Positions 36,523 to 46,570 are shown, counted from the first letter of the stretch. The stretch: 64,000 bases of DNA from JANQPC01 sp039208375 (GCA_039208375.1 JBCCRC010000007.1:7248-71247); one strand, 5' to 3'. The notes: a model not told the origin generated them from the sequence alone. A program made the numbers and translations.

Positions 36523-37481
36523 GCTGCAAGGCCCTTGCTGCCGATCGCGAGGAACTTCTCGCGCCGGTCTTTCACCAGCGCCTCTGGGCTTTTTTCGGAT
36601 AGTTCGGCAAGCATGCCCGAGATCGCTTCGCCCACGCGCGCGATGGCAATACCGCGATCCCGTTGAGCACCGCCCATAGGCTCTGGCACGATGCGATCGA
36701 TCACGCCCAGATCCAAAAGATCCTGCGCCGTAAGCCTTAGTGCTTCGGCGGCTTCGCGCATCTTTTCAGCATCCTTCCACAAGATCGACGCACAGCCTTC
36801 GGGCGAGATCACCGAATAGATCGAATGCTCCAGCATCGCGACGCGATTTGCCGTGGCAAAGGCCACAGCTCCGCCAGAGCCACCCTCGCCGATGATCACG
36901 CTCACAAGCGGTACCTTTAACTGAAGGCACTTCTCTGTTGATCGCGCAATCGCCTCGGATTGCCCAAGCTCTTCTGCCCCCTTCCCGGGGTAAGCGCCTG
37001 GCGTATCGACGAGCGTAATCACGGGAAGGCCGAACCGCCCCGCAAGATCCATCAACCGGATTGCCTTGCGGTAGCCCTCTGGCCGCGCCATGCCGAAGTT
37101 ATGCTCGATCCGCGTTTTGGTGTCTGTGCCCTTTTCGTGGCCGATCACCATCACGGGGCTGTCGTCCAGCCGCGCGAGCCCGCCCAACACAGAATGATCA
37201 TCGGCAAAGTTACGATCGCCGGCAAGCGGCGTGTACTCGGTAAAGAGGGCCTCAATGTAGTCCTTGCAATGGGGACGGTCGGGGTGCCGTGCCACCTGGC
37301 ATTTGCGCCACGGCGTGAGATCGGCATAGAGATCGCGCAAAAGCGTCGTGGCTTTGGCATCGAGGGCTGCGGCCTCTTTTTCGACATCCATTTCTTCGTT
37401 AGCGCGGGCCATCGCGCGCAGTTCTTCCGCCTTGCCTTCGATTTCGGCAAGGGGCTTCTCGAATTCGAGATAATTTGTCAT
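36519..37481 (-). CDS. accA: acetyl-CoA carboxylase carboxyltransferase subunit alpha
   Basis: 320 residues from MTNYLEFEKPLAEIEGKAEEL. Typical AccA phrases: DDHSVLGGLARLDDSPVMVIGHEKG, NFGMARPEGYRKAIRLM, TLVDTPGAYPGKGAEE and GEGGSGGAVAFATAN. It transfers the carboxyl group from carboxybiotin to acetyl-CoA in fatty-acid synthesis. Confidence 0.96.
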   Translation of the reverse strand: MTNYLEFEKPLAEIEGKAEELRAMARANEEMDVEKEAAALDAKATTLLRDLYADLTPWRKCQVARHPDRPHCKDYIEALFTEYTPLAGDRNFADDHSVLGGLARLDDSPVMVIGHEKGTDTKTRIEHNFGMARPEGYRKAIRLMDLAGRFGLPVITLVDTPGAYPGKGAEELGQSEAIARSTEKCLQLKVPLVSVIIGEGGSGGAVAFATANRVAMLEHSIYSVISPEGCASILWKDAEKMREAAEALRLTAQDLLDLGVIDRIVPEPMGGAQRDRGIAIARVGEAISGMLAELSEKSPEALVKDRREKFLAIGSKGLAA

Positions 37482-37585
37482 CGGCGTTCCCCGTCGTCGC
37501 GCCCTATATGCGTGTGCCCGGGCGGCGTTGCAACTCTCGGCAGCGGGGGTGGACAATGGGCGCCCAGCTTCGCACAACTCACGCC

Positions 37586-38728
37586 ATGGTGGGTGACAGA
37601 CGCGACATGCGACGCACGCTCGCGCGGCTTTGGTGGGCTGGCGTTGGCGCTGTGCGGGGCGATCGATGCACAGCCGCGGCACTGCGTGACCAACGCATTG
37701 CACGGCCAGACGGTGTGATCGCGGTGGGTAAAGCCGCCGCTGCCATGGCCGAAGCCGCCGCAGAGGCCTTTGGCACAGTCACGCGCAGCCTGATCGTCAC
37801 CAAGCACGGCCACACCGCTGGCCATGTCGTGCCAGGATCATCAACCGTGATCGAAGCCGGGCATCCCGTGCCCGATGCCAACAGCCTTGAGGCAGGCGCT
37901 GCGCTGGCCCGCTTCGTTGGCGAAATGGATGCAGGCAGCCACCTGTTGGTGCTCGTCTCCGGCGGCGCCTCGGCGCTTGCGGAGCTGCCTGTCGACGGCG
38001 GCCTCGAGGCGCTGGCCACAGAGAACGCGCGCATGCTGGCGGCGGGGTGGGACATTCACCGCATGAACGCCCACCGCATCACGCTGTCTCAGATCAAGGG
38101 CGGAAAGCTTCTGTCGCGCTTCAGAGGCGCCAAGATTAGCGTTCTGGCGATGTCTGACGTGGAAGGGGATGAGATCGGTGTTATCGGCTCGGGCATTGGG
38201 AGCGTTCCGAAGGACGCGCGGTTTACACATGAGACCCATATCATCGCATCAAACGCCATTGCCCGCGCCGCCGTCGCAGCCGCCGCAACAGAAGAGGGCC
38301 TTTCCGTGATCGAATCTGACGAATGCCTTTATTGCGACGTGCGGGATGCCGCCGCGGAAGTTGCACGGCGCGTGTTGGCCAAACCGGCGGGGCTTGCCAT
38401 CTTTGGCGGTGAGCCAACAGTGCTTCTTCCCGCCAATCCCGGCCGCGGCGGGCGCAATCAGGCTTTAGCACTAGAACTCGCGCGCGCCATTTCAGGCCGC
38501 GATGACATCGTGGGCCTTGTTGCCGGAACCGACGGAAGCGATGGGCCCACGGGCGATGCAGGTGGCTTTGCCGACGGCACGCTGTGGGGTGACGGGGCGG
38601 ATGAGGCGCTTACGGGCGCCGATGCGGGAAGCTACCTGGCCGGCCACGGCGCGCTTTTCACCACGGGGCCCACCGGCACGAACGTGATGGATCTTGCGCT
38701 GGTCGCCATCGGCAGCGGGCGCCCATGA
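37586..38728 (+). CDS. glycerate 2-kinase (MOFRL family)
   Basis: About 380 residues; ATG at 37586 or 37607 is likely, because the homologous region begins near MRRTLARLWWAGVGAV. Family marks: IAVGKAAAAMAEAAAE, LLVLVSGGASAL, FGGEPTVLLP, GRGGRNQALALELA and the C-terminal GTDGSDGPTGDAGGFAD. It phosphorylates glycerate to 2-phosphoglycerate. The stop overlaps pxpA (ATGA). Confidence 0.9.
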   Translation: MVGDRRDMRRTLARLWWAGVGAVRGDRCTAAALRDQRIARPDGVIAVGKAAAAMAEAAAEAFGTVTRSLIVTKHGHTAGHVVPGSSTVIEAGHPVPDANSLEAGAALARFVGEMDAGSHLLVLVSGGASALAELPVDGGLEALATENARMLAAGWDIHRMNAHRITLSQIKGGKLLSRFRGAKISVLAMSDVEGDEIGVIGSGIGSVPKDARFTHETHIIASNAIARAAVAAAATEEGLSVIESDECLYCDVRDAAAEVARRVLAKPAGLAIFGGEPTVLLPANPGRGGRNQALALELARAISGRDDIVGLVAGTDGSDGPTGDAGGFADGTLWGDGADEALTGADAGSYLAGHGALFTTGPTGTNVMDLALVAIGSGRP

Positions 38729-39495
38729 GCCAACGCGTGGATCTAAACGCCGATTTGGGCGAAAGCTTTGGCGCCTGGGTTATGGGCAACGACGGTGATC
38801 TGCTCGATGTCATCACCTCGGCGAATATCGCCTGCGGTTTTCATGCGGGCGATCCCGATGTGATGTTCACCACGATGCGGCGGGCGGTCGAAACCGAAAC
38901 CGGCATCGGCGCGCATCCGGGCTTTGCCGATCTTCAGGGGTTTGGTCGCCGGCGCATGAAGCTGCCGCGGAACACTGTGCAGAACCTCGTGCGCTACCAA
39001 CTTGGTGCAGCCGAGGCGATGGCACGGGCCGCGGGCGGTACCGTCCGCCACCTGAAGCTTCACGGGGCCCTTGCAAACATGGCGTCGGAAGATGTCGAGC
39101 TGGCGCACGCGTGCTATGAGGCCGCGCTAGAGGTCGATCCCGAGATCATAATAATGGTGCTGGCCGCAACCGCTATGGAAGAGGCAGTGCGTGCCCTTGG
39201 GTGCCGCTGGGCCGGCGAGATCTTTGCCGACCGTGCCTATAACGATGATGCAACCCTCGTCGATCGCGCTTTGCCGGGCGCAGTCATCCACGATCCCGAA
39301 CGCGCGGCGCCCCGGATCGTGGATATGGTGCGAAAGGGTGCAATCGTTGCGGAAAGCGGCAAGGAGATCCCGGCACGGATCGATACGATATGCCTGCATG
39401 GGGACACGGCTGAGGCGGTTGCGATCGCCCGTGCGGTGCGGTCTGGGCTTGCCGATGCTGGCATTGAGCTTGCGGCGTTTTCAGGCGCTCGCTAA
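38725..39495 (+). CDS. pxpA: 5-oxoprolinase subunit A (LamB/YcsF family)
   Basis: 256 residues beginning MSQRVDLNADLGESFGAWVMGND, the family hallmark, followed by SANIACGFHAGDPDVM, GAHPGFADLQGFGRR and the late ICLHGDTAEAVAIA. PxpA works with PxpB and PxpC to open 5-oxoproline to glutamate; PxpBC are not in the window. It overlaps the convergent CheW-like gene by 15 bases. Confidence 0.92.
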   Translation: MSQRVDLNADLGESFGAWVMGNDGDLLDVITSANIACGFHAGDPDVMFTTMRRAVETETGIGAHPGFADLQGFGRRRMKLPRNTVQNLVRYQLGAAEAMARAAGGTVRHLKLHGALANMASEDVELAHACYEAALEVDPEIIIMVLAATAMEEAVRALGCRWAGEIFADRAYNDDATLVDRALPGAVIHDPERAAPRIVDMVRKGAIVAESGKEIPARIDTICLHGDTAEAVAIARAVRSGLADAGIELAAFSGAR

Positions 39496-40905
39496 CCGCG
39501 GGGTGTCATCGGCAGTCATTCCGCCACCACTCAACTCCGCCGCCAGAACCAGAAGATCGAGCTGGCGGCAGATCAGGCGGGATTGGCCGGATGTGAGGGC
39601 GATGTGGTCTTCCTGGGCGTCGTCCGCCGTCCAAGAAAGCGACATCAGGCCCTTCACATCGTCCACAAGAAAGCCAACCTGCCCGGCACCTTCCCCGACA
39701 ATCAGCGCGAAGCGGCCACTGCACCGCCGGGTGCCAGCGGAAGACAGCGGGATCGAGCGCCCGTCATGGACGAAGAGGCCCAACACCCGCGGATCCGCGT
39801 TTGTCTGGGTGATCAAGTTTTCCGGCGCATCTATGATACTGCAAACGTCTTTGGCCGGAATCCCGTAGGTATCGCCAGCCTCGACAACAACGTATCGCTC
39901 TGCAAGCTCCCCAGCCTGAGACGACGCATCCGTTGTCTGCGGCGCACCCGCACGCCCGCGTTCAACCGCATCGTCTTCAAGGGGGAACGATAATTCGGCA
40001 AGGGCCGAAAACTCAGGCTGGCGCAACAGCGCTTCAACATCAACAACATGCGTCTGCCGCCCACCGTCGGCGATAATAACGTCCGGCAAAACACCCAAGG
40101 CGCCCACGACGCGCGCCGCCGCTGTCACGTCGCTGCGTCGGACATTTGAGATCCGATTTATGGTATCGACGGCAAAGCCGATACGTGCGTCATCGCTACA
40201 TCTCAAAACCACCACTTCTGCGTCCGGGGCGGCTTTCGGCGTGCCAAGACCCAAGACTTGGCACGCCCCAACAACCGGGAGCTTCCAACCGTGCTGCACG
40301 ACGTTTCCAAGAAACGGGCCTGCGGCCAGATCAGTACTGTCCAGTCGTTGGCGGGGAATTGTGCTGATGATGCGTGTGGCTTCGATACCGAATTCCGCGC
40401 CACCCGCGCTGAACGTGAGCAGCGTCAGCTGATCGCGATTGGCCTCTACTGGTTCGCGCTTGGCCGCAACAATCGTGTTGGGAAGCCGCATTTCAGTGAA
40501 GAAGGCGCTGGCCTCAAGAATTGAAACAACTGCGCTGTTGTCGAAGAAACCTCTTTGAAACAAATCCGTAGAGCCGCTCGCCCCAACCGGTTGCAGCCGG
40601 TCGGCGGGAACGGAAGAGATCCCGTGAATACCTTCAATCGCAATGCCAGCGATCCGCTGCCCGTCTCGAACGATGGCGGCAAGCGCGGGCGGCGCGTCGG
40701 AGCCAGACAGGCCTGCGGCTACGGCCACGTCCACAAGCGGCACAATATTGCCCCGCAGATCAAGCGCACCCTTCAGCCCGGGGGCAGTGACGAGCATGGG
40801 CGAAAGCGCGCCAACGGTGCAGACCTCTTGCAACGCGCTGAGCGGGATGCCGATCAGGGCCTCGCGAAGCAGGAAGATCCCATAGGTCTGCTGGGCCACC
40901 GTCAT
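39481..40905 (-). CDS. CheW-like protein with three CheW domains
   Basis: 474 residues from MTVAQQTYGIFLLREALIGIPLSALQEV, chosen because the ATG overlaps the stop of the chemoreceptor gene. Three successive CheW-like units are visible: residues 5-145, about 163-300 (LTLLTFSAGGAEFGIEATRI) and about 335-465 (RYVVVEAGDTYGIPAKDV). Each has the GLxDLRGxxxPLxD-like core in varying form, clearest in the first (ALDLRGNIVPLVDV). CheW couples receptors to CheA. A three-domain version could cross-link receptor arrays; no CheA is encoded nearby. It is cotranscribed with the adjacent PAS receptor. Confidence 0.85.
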   Translation of the reverse strand: MTVAQQTYGIFLLREALIGIPLSALQEVCTVGALSPMLVTAPGLKGALDLRGNIVPLVDVAVAAGLSGSDAPPALAAIVRDGQRIAGIAIEGIHGISSVPADRLQPVGASGSTDLFQRGFFDNSAVVSILEASAFFTEMRLPNTIVAAKREPVEANRDQLTLLTFSAGGAEFGIEATRIISTIPRQRLDSTDLAAGPFLGNVVQHGWKLPVVGACQVLGLGTPKAAPDAEVVVLRCSDDARIGFAVDTINRISNVRRSDVTAAARVVGALGVLPDVIIADGGRQTHVVDVEALLRQPEFSALAELSFPLEDDAVERGRAGAPQTTDASSQAGELAERYVVVEAGDTYGIPAKDVCSIIDAPENLITQTNADPRVLGLFVHDGRSIPLSSAGTRRCSGRFALIVGEGAGQVGFLVDDVKGLMSLSWTADDAQEDHIALTSGQSRLICRQLDLLVLAAELSGGGMTADDTPRLASA

Positions 40906-43694
40906 GCCTGCGCGCCGGCCTTCGCCTTCTGGCCGATATCCGTTGCAAGCTCCGCAATCGTATTGCGGAAGCGATCGAGCTGATCCATCTGCGTGTCGAT
41001 ATCGCCGACTACCGACTGGATCTCCCCCAAACACTCGTCGAGTGATACGAAGTGCGATTTGCTGCCACCGGCATTGTTTTCGCCCTTCTCCACCTCGCCC
41101 GCAGCCGTTTCGACAAGCCGCACGATATCGCGCGCTGCACCAGCAGAGCTTTCCGCAAGCTTGCGCACTTCATCGGCCACGATGGAGAAGCCCACGCCGT
41201 GTTCACCGGCCCGCGCGGCCTCGATGGCCGCATTGAACGCCAGCAGGTTCGTCTGGCCCGCGATGTCGCCGATTACCTCGACAACCTCGGTGATCCGCTT
41301 TGAGGCGCCCCGCGCACTTTCCAGCGCGGTCAGCCCTTCGGTGAGAAGATCCATTCCTTCGGCTGCCGTTTTCTGAGATTGATGAACGCGATCGAGCATC
41401 GCCTTGGTGGCCGTCGACACTTTCGCGAGGTGGAGCTGGATGGCGTTCAATTCATCCCCGATCCGCTCCGAATGTGCCTCACCCAAACTGCGCAGTTCGG
41501 CAAGAACGCTCACATCCACTGCCAAAAACAGCACAGAAGCAATGTCGCCATCCTCCCCGACCAACGGGCAGTAGACGGAGCGCAGGTATAGATCGCGGTC
41601 ATATCGGGCAACGTGGTGGAACGTGCCGCTCTGCAACTCGCCATTTGCCAAGGTGATCCAGAAATCGCGATACTCACCGGATTTCACCACGTCGGGAGCG
41701 CAGAATACGGAATGGTGCTGACCCAAAAGCTCCCGCCGCGAAAAGCCCAAAACCCGCATGAATTCGGTATTGAGGTCTGTAATCGTGCCATCGAGATCGA
41801 ACTTGGCAACGATGAATGCCGAATCCGTTGCCTTGGATTTCGCCGCAAGGGTGTGCCGTTCTGCTGTTGTTTCTGTAACGTCGGTGCCGACAAAAAACAC
41901 GCGCTCAAAGTTTCCATCGCCATTTGACCGTGGCTCGTACGTGCCATGCAGCCAACGCGTTGCGCCGGTGGACGAGACCAGCTGAAACTCTCCCGAAACC
42001 GCATCCCCCCCTTGCAGCCGTTTCCACAAGGCCCGTTCTGCCGTCTCAGCCTCATCTCCTGCCGGAAGAAACTCACGATGCATCTTGCGCTGGATGGCCG
42101 AGGTGTTGTGCCCAAGAGCATCCAGAAACACGGCGTTGGCCGTGGTGAGAAGGCCCGTGTGATCGAATTCGGCGATCCCGTGGGATCTGCCAATCAAACC
42201 GAGCTGTGCCTCGTGCTCGGCGGCTGCCTCTTGCCGCGCCGTCAAATCCACGGCGGTCACGATAATCCGTTCAACACGACCCCGGCGATCGGTGACCGGC
42301 GTGTAGGTCAGGTGCAGCATAAGCCTTTGGCCATTAGGCGAAATCCTGGGGAAAACGCTCGATACAACCTCTGCCGCCACAAGCTTGTCCCAGAACGAGG
42401 CATGGGCGGCGCTTGTTCCAAAGCCGGGTTCACACAGGCTGGCATGGCTGCGGCCCAACGCCTCTTCGGGGATCACCCCGAACACTTCGCACATGGGCTT
42501 GTTGATCTCGATGAGGTCGCCCTTGAGATTGAACTGCATCATAGCCGTGCCGCGATCGAGCGCCTTGAACGTACCGGACAGCAGATCTGATGCGTCACGC
42601 GCGTCCGACACATCGCGGGAGAGTACGACAATGCCAGCGTCGCCCTCTTCGCTACGTGGCAGAAGGATAAGCTCGATCCACCGTTTGGTGGCATCGGGGC
42701 GCAAGTGACGCAGCTGAACTTGCGCCGGTGAACCGACTGCAGCAGAGTTCAGCCCGGCTTCCAGGATAGCCTCCTGCCCCGTGTCAGATTCAAGGAAATC
42801 CGCCATTCGGGCGCCGGTCACCTCGCCGACCGGGTAGCCCAAGAGAGCGCCCAAACCTTCCGTGGCTTGACTGAATTTGCCGTCTGAATTGAATTCCCCC
42901 ACCCCAAAAAACCCGTCAAGCGCACGGGTTGTCAGCCGAAGCCTTCCCGCTTCGCTGGCAAGATCGTTGACGTCCATCATTACCTGATAAACTTGGATCA
43001 CCTGCCCAGCGCTATCGCGCCGGGGAATGAAAGTGGATTGCAGCCAAGCTTCGCCATCTGTGCCGGTGCGGTGCCGATGGTGGCCCTCGATAATCCGGCC
43101 AGCGCGGAGCTTTTCCCAGAATTCTACATATTCGGGTGAGTTCGCGGCATCGCTTGGCCATAGGCGATCATGGTGCTGCCCCACCATGTCTTCCCCGAAA
43201 AGCTCAAGGGCCATCTGCGCGCGATCGTTTATTTCTTCGATGACACCGTCTGCGTTGTAGACGATAAGGCCTATCGAAGGCTCCAAAACACTCCAAGGTA
43301 AGCCAGAGGCTGTTGCTGCCTCTTCGGCACTTGGAAGTGCGATGCCGATCAAATCTACATGCGCGCCGTCAGGTGTTTGTGCTGCTCGCATAGCAAGCTG
43401 ACCGGAAGCGCCGCCTGCATTGGTTACTTTACCTGTGAATGCTGCAGGCGCACCGGTGGCCACGTCGGCCCAGATCGTCTCGCTCCCGCCCGCATCAGGC
43501 GCAATGATGGCCACGAATCCAATACCGGTGAAGGTGTCGGAAAAGAGGTCAAGCGCAAGTCGCCCCGGCTCATTCGCCTCAACCAACTCTCCCGTGCCGG
43601 CGTCAAAACGAAAACGTACGTCACTTTCGAACAGGGCCTCTGCGAGCCCTGCCTGCCTTGCGCTTTCCGCACCGCTCTGTTCTTCGCTCGACAT
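40902..43694 (-). CDS. soluble methyl-accepting chemoreceptor with six PAS domains
   Basis: 930 residues and no membrane helix, so cytoplasmic. Six PAS-like domains can be counted, roughly at residues 24-124, 133-245, 250-365, 370-490, 498-610 and 618-735; several end in PAC-like phrases (VMMDVND, VLSRDVSD, IVTAVDLTA, VGTDVTE, LAVDVSV). A short signalling domain follows with the hairpin IAGQTNLLAFNAAIEAARAGE near 811-831. The PAS ligands or cofactors are unknown. It is followed by the triple-CheW gene (ATGA overlap) and is divergent from tal across 138 bases. Confidence 0.9.
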   Translation of the reverse strand: MSSEEQSGAESARQAGLAEALFESDVRFRFDAGTGELVEANEPGRLALDLFSDTFTGIGFVAIIAPDAGGSETIWADVATGAPAAFTGKVTNAGGASGQLAMRAAQTPDGAHVDLIGIALPSAEEAATASGLPWSVLEPSIGLIVYNADGVIEEINDRAQMALELFGEDMVGQHHDRLWPSDAANSPEYVEFWEKLRAGRIIEGHHRHRTGTDGEAWLQSTFIPRRDSAGQVIQVYQVMMDVNDLASEAGRLRLTTRALDGFFGVGEFNSDGKFSQATEGLGALLGYPVGEVTGARMADFLESDTGQEAILEAGLNSAAVGSPAQVQLRHLRPDATKRWIELILLPRSEEGDAGIVVLSRDVSDARDASDLLSGTFKALDRGTAMMQFNLKGDLIEINKPMCEVFGVIPEEALGRSHASLCEPGFGTSAAHASFWDKLVAAEVVSSVFPRISPNGQRLMLHLTYTPVTDRRGRVERIIVTAVDLTARQEAAAEHEAQLGLIGRSHGIAEFDHTGLLTTANAVFLDALGHNTSAIQRKMHREFLPAGDEAETAERALWKRLQGGDAVSGEFQLVSSTGATRWLHGTYEPRSNGDGNFERVFFVGTDVTETTAERHTLAAKSKATDSAFIVAKFDLDGTITDLNTEFMRVLGFSRRELLGQHHSVFCAPDVVKSGEYRDFWITLANGELQSGTFHHVARYDRDLYLRSVYCPLVGEDGDIASVLFLAVDVSVLAELRSLGEAHSERIGDELNAIQLHLAKVSTATKAMLDRVHQSQKTAAEGMDLLTEGLTALESARGASKRITEVVEVIGDIAGQTNLLAFNAAIEAARAGEHGVGFSIVADEVRKLAESSAGAARDIVRLVETAAGEVEKGENNAGGSKSHFVSLDECLGEIQSVVGDIDTQMDQLDRFRNTIAELATDIGQKAKAGAQA

Positions 43695-43772
43695 CGCTAT
43701 CCCACTCCGCGCCTTTCGGGCGGAATAGACCGGATCGGTTAAGCAAGCGTTCGCTACGGCGTATGATGGCTA

Positions 43773-43789
43773 TTAGGCAGCTGTTAGGC
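43773..43789. promoter_or_regulatory. TTAGGC direct repeats in the receptor-tal divergent promoter
   Basis: TTAGGC occurs at 43773 and again at 43784, an 11-base spacing of one helical turn, within the 138-base region between two divergent genes. Tandem repeats of this spacing can be activator sites; no regulator is identified. Confidence 0.3.
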
Positions 43790-43832
43790 TTCCTGCGCTA
43801 GCCGGCATGCGACCACACCGTCGGAGCGCGCG

Positions 43833-45422
43833 ATGAGCCTTTCAGAAACTGCGCCGGTCGCGCTGGACCGCAGGCTGGACCTTCAAACGGCAGAAGCCAT
43901 TGTCGACGGTGCGCGCGGGATCGTCATCTCCGATGCGGCGGCGCGGCGTCTCTCTGCAGCGAGCGCACGCTGCGAAACGGCGATGTCCGAGGCCAGGCAT
44001 ATCTATGGCATCACCACCGGTTTCGGCCCTTTGGCGAACCGCTTGGTTCCGGCCGATCGGATAGGTGAGCTACAGCAAAATCTTGTCTACCACCTCGCTA
44101 CAGGTGTTGGGCCGCCCTTCTCGTGGCGGGCAGCGCGCGCAATTGTGCTCGCGCGCCTCATGTCACTTCTACAAGGCGTCTCGGCGGCCACGCCAGACAG
44201 CACCGGGATGCTGGCCGCACTCCTCAATTCCGATCTCGCCCCCGAAATTGCAGAGCGGGGGACGGTTGGCGCTTCGGGAGATCTTACACCGCTTGCGCAC
44301 CTTGTTTTATGCCTTCAGGGCCGCGGTACTTTTCTCACCTCGCGCGGTGGGCAGGTCGATGCGTCGGCGGCGCTGAGCCAGCTTGGCCGCACGCCGCTTA
44401 CCCTTGCCGGGCGCGATGGGCTCGCGCTTGTAAACGGCACATCAGCAATGACTGGCGTTGCGATCTTAAACGCGTGCGCCGCCAAACGCGCACTGGATTG
44501 GGCAATCGCCATCTCAGCCCTGATGGGCGAGGCGCTTGGGGCGCAGGGCGAGGCCTGGAACCAAGCTTTTGCGGACGTGCGGCCCCATCCCGGCCAGGCG
44601 CGCGTCACCTCTACGCTCAACGAATGGGTGCGCGGGAGTAACTGGATCAACGGCGAACCTATCGCAAACCGTCGCCTGAGGGATTTAGACCGGATCGCTA
44701 ATGAGAGGGCTGCGGGGCAGGATGCCTATAGTCTTCGCTGCGTTCCACAGATTCTTGGCGGTGTGGCGGACGCGCTAGAATGGCACGCAACCACGGTGGA
44801 AGGCGAGCTGGCATCGGCGACGGACAACCCCATTTTTCCCGAAACGGGGCCCGTTGCCCTTCACGGCGGAAACTTCATGGGCGTACCGATTGCCTTGGCA
44901 AGCGATGCGCTTGGAAATGCCGTTACGGTTCTTGCCGGTTTGGCGGAACGGCAGGTGGCCCGGATCACAGACGAAGCACTGAACGGCGGGGTGCCCGGGT
45001 TTTTGACCGGGGCTGCCCCCGGCCTGCACTCTGGGTTCATGGGCGCCCAGGTAACGGCCACGGCGCTGTTGGCCGAGCTTCGCGCAATCGGGCCCGTTTC
45101 GGGGCAATCGATTTCCACGAATGCCGCCAACCAGGACGTTGTCTCGATGGGAACGATCGCGGCGCGCTTCGCTCGCGACAAGCTCATGCTCACCTTTCGG
45201 ATCCTCGGGATCGCCGCCCTTGCCGCGGTTCAGGCGGGGGAACGCGTGGCGGATCAACGCCAAGGGCGCCGCGCGCGGAAGACCGGCGCACTGGCCCATG
45301 CCGTGCGCCAAATAGCACCGCCTCTTGGGCAAGACAGGCCGCTAGCGCCTGAGATCGAAGCGGTTGCCAGACAGATGGAGCGATATGGGCCGGACGCATT
45401 GATCGCAGCACAGCGGGTTTAA
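43833..45422 (+). CDS. tal: tyrosine ammonia-lyase (aromatic amino acid lyase, MIO family)
   Basis: 529 residues. The self-forming MIO prosthetic group comes from Ala147-Ser148-Gly149 in RGTVGASGDLTPLAH. The catalytic Tyr lies in HIYGITTGFGP. The selectivity pair is His87-Leu88 (NLVYHLATG), matching His89-Leu90 of Rhodobacter sphaeroides TAL, where His selects tyrosine over phenylalanine. STNAANQDVVSMGT is conserved too. It is too unlike histidine lyases in this loop to be hutH, and no hut genes lie nearby. It makes p-coumarate, the PYP chromophore precursor. It lies on the strand opposite to the gvp/pyp array. Confidence 0.92.
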   Translation: MSLSETAPVALDRRLDLQTAEAIVDGARGIVISDAAARRLSAASARCETAMSEARHIYGITTGFGPLANRLVPADRIGELQQNLVYHLATGVGPPFSWRAARAIVLARLMSLLQGVSAATPDSTGMLAALLNSDLAPEIAERGTVGASGDLTPLAHLVLCLQGRGTFLTSRGGQVDASAALSQLGRTPLTLAGRDGLALVNGTSAMTGVAILNACAAKRALDWAIAISALMGEALGAQGEAWNQAFADVRPHPGQARVTSTLNEWVRGSNWINGEPIANRRLRDLDRIANERAAGQDAYSLRCVPQILGGVADALEWHATTVEGELASATDNPIFPETGPVALHGGNFMGVPIALASDALGNAVTVLAGLAERQVARITDEALNGGVPGFLTGAAPGLHSGFMGAQVTATALLAELRAIGPVSGQSISTNAANQDVVSMGTIAARFARDKLMLTFRILGIAALAAVQAGERVADQRQGRRARKTGALAHAVRQIAPPLGQDRPLAPEIEAVARQMERYGPDALIAAQRV

Positions 45423-46570
45423 CGCGCCACGCACCTAAGCCGGTGTCGTAAAGGGGTTCGGTCAACTCGCAAAAGGGCGCGCGGTCTCCCGCTAGCAATC
45501 GGCTCCTTTGCAATGCCTCAACCGCGAAAGGTCAGGCCTTTGGCGCGGTCACTCACGTCTGTTTGCCTAAGAAGTGCACTCGCGCATGGCATTTAGAACA
45601 GCGGCCACGCAAAGTGACGCGCCCGAGAGACGCCTCACTCAGCCGTTGCCACTTTAACAAAAGCCAGCCCTGACGGGCGAGTTTCTTGCCGATGCAAACT
45701 CCGACCCAACCTGCGGAAATGCCCCCGCGCGCGTGTCCCCTGGCTCTGGTGCGCGCGCGCATTTCAAACGGTGGCAGAAGGTTGAACCACAGAAAGTTGT
45801 CGAACGCGTACGCGGCTGTGCGTGCCCGGCAGAAATGCAATCCAACAGCCTCATGCCATGGCCCGTGGCGACCGGCATCGCTGTGTCTACCCCTCCCTGG
45901 ATCCGCCATTACCGCATCGGCATCAAAAGACATTGAAGAAGGACCATCGCCTCTCGCAACGCTAGGCGGCGAGCCGTTTCGTTTGTTTGCCAGACCACTT
46001 GGTCTCTGCCGCACCAGTGCGCGCACAAAAAAGCAAGCGTTTAACCGCTGCAGCCGCCCGCCCGGTACGGGGCGCACCACTATATGTGAGCCAATGCATT
46101 GATACGGATCTTCCGGATTGGTTCGGGCTGCAGTGAAGGGGCAATTAAACGCCGCGCACCATTGCCAAAGATTAAAACAGACGTCCTGATGTCGCTTTAG
46201 ATTTGCTGCACGACGCAACGGCAATAGGGGGGACGCTCGCGCTTACTGGCGCCATGGTCAAATTCCGTAGCGGGATACCATCGGCGTTTGCGCCATGCGA
46301 CGTACAGCGGATCGCGAACCGCGCTTTTGCCGGACCAGCACAACGGCAAACATCCGTAGGCTTACGCGACGCATCACTTGCCCGCATGTGTCAAAAGGGA
46401 AACGCCCACTGAGCGTTCAGGCCAGCGCGGTGACCCGGCGCAAGTGAGATGACCTGCACCGAGTTCACGCAACGCTTGAGCGATCGCTGTGTGACCGCCT
46501 TCGGCGATGGCGCACATGAAGCACCCTGCCGCCCGTTGCGATGCGGTACTCCAGCGAGCGGTTCGCCGCC
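45423..46570. other. 1.15-kb region without a recognisable gene
   Basis: Between tal and gvpA both strands have open frames, but none resembles a known protein, has a good start or matches the neighbours' codon pattern. The leftward frame ending at 45553 closes with a C-x-x-C pair (RCSKCHARVHF), which recalls small zinc-binding fragments, and might be the remnant of a gene. No tRNA, IS end or CRISPR repeat was found. Confidence 0.6.

Noticed and set aside
43833..45422. Histidine ammonia-lyase (hutH) as the identity of the lyase
   Set aside because: The His87-Leu88 selectivity loop and neighbouring phrases match bacterial tyrosine ammonia-lyase, hut genes are absent, and pyp and pcl are nearby.
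45553..46224. Leftward 223-residue frame in the tal-gvpA gap
   Set aside because: No recognisable domain, poor start context and unusual composition. Only the terminal CxxC is suggestive, so it is mentioned within the gap entry rather than called a gene.
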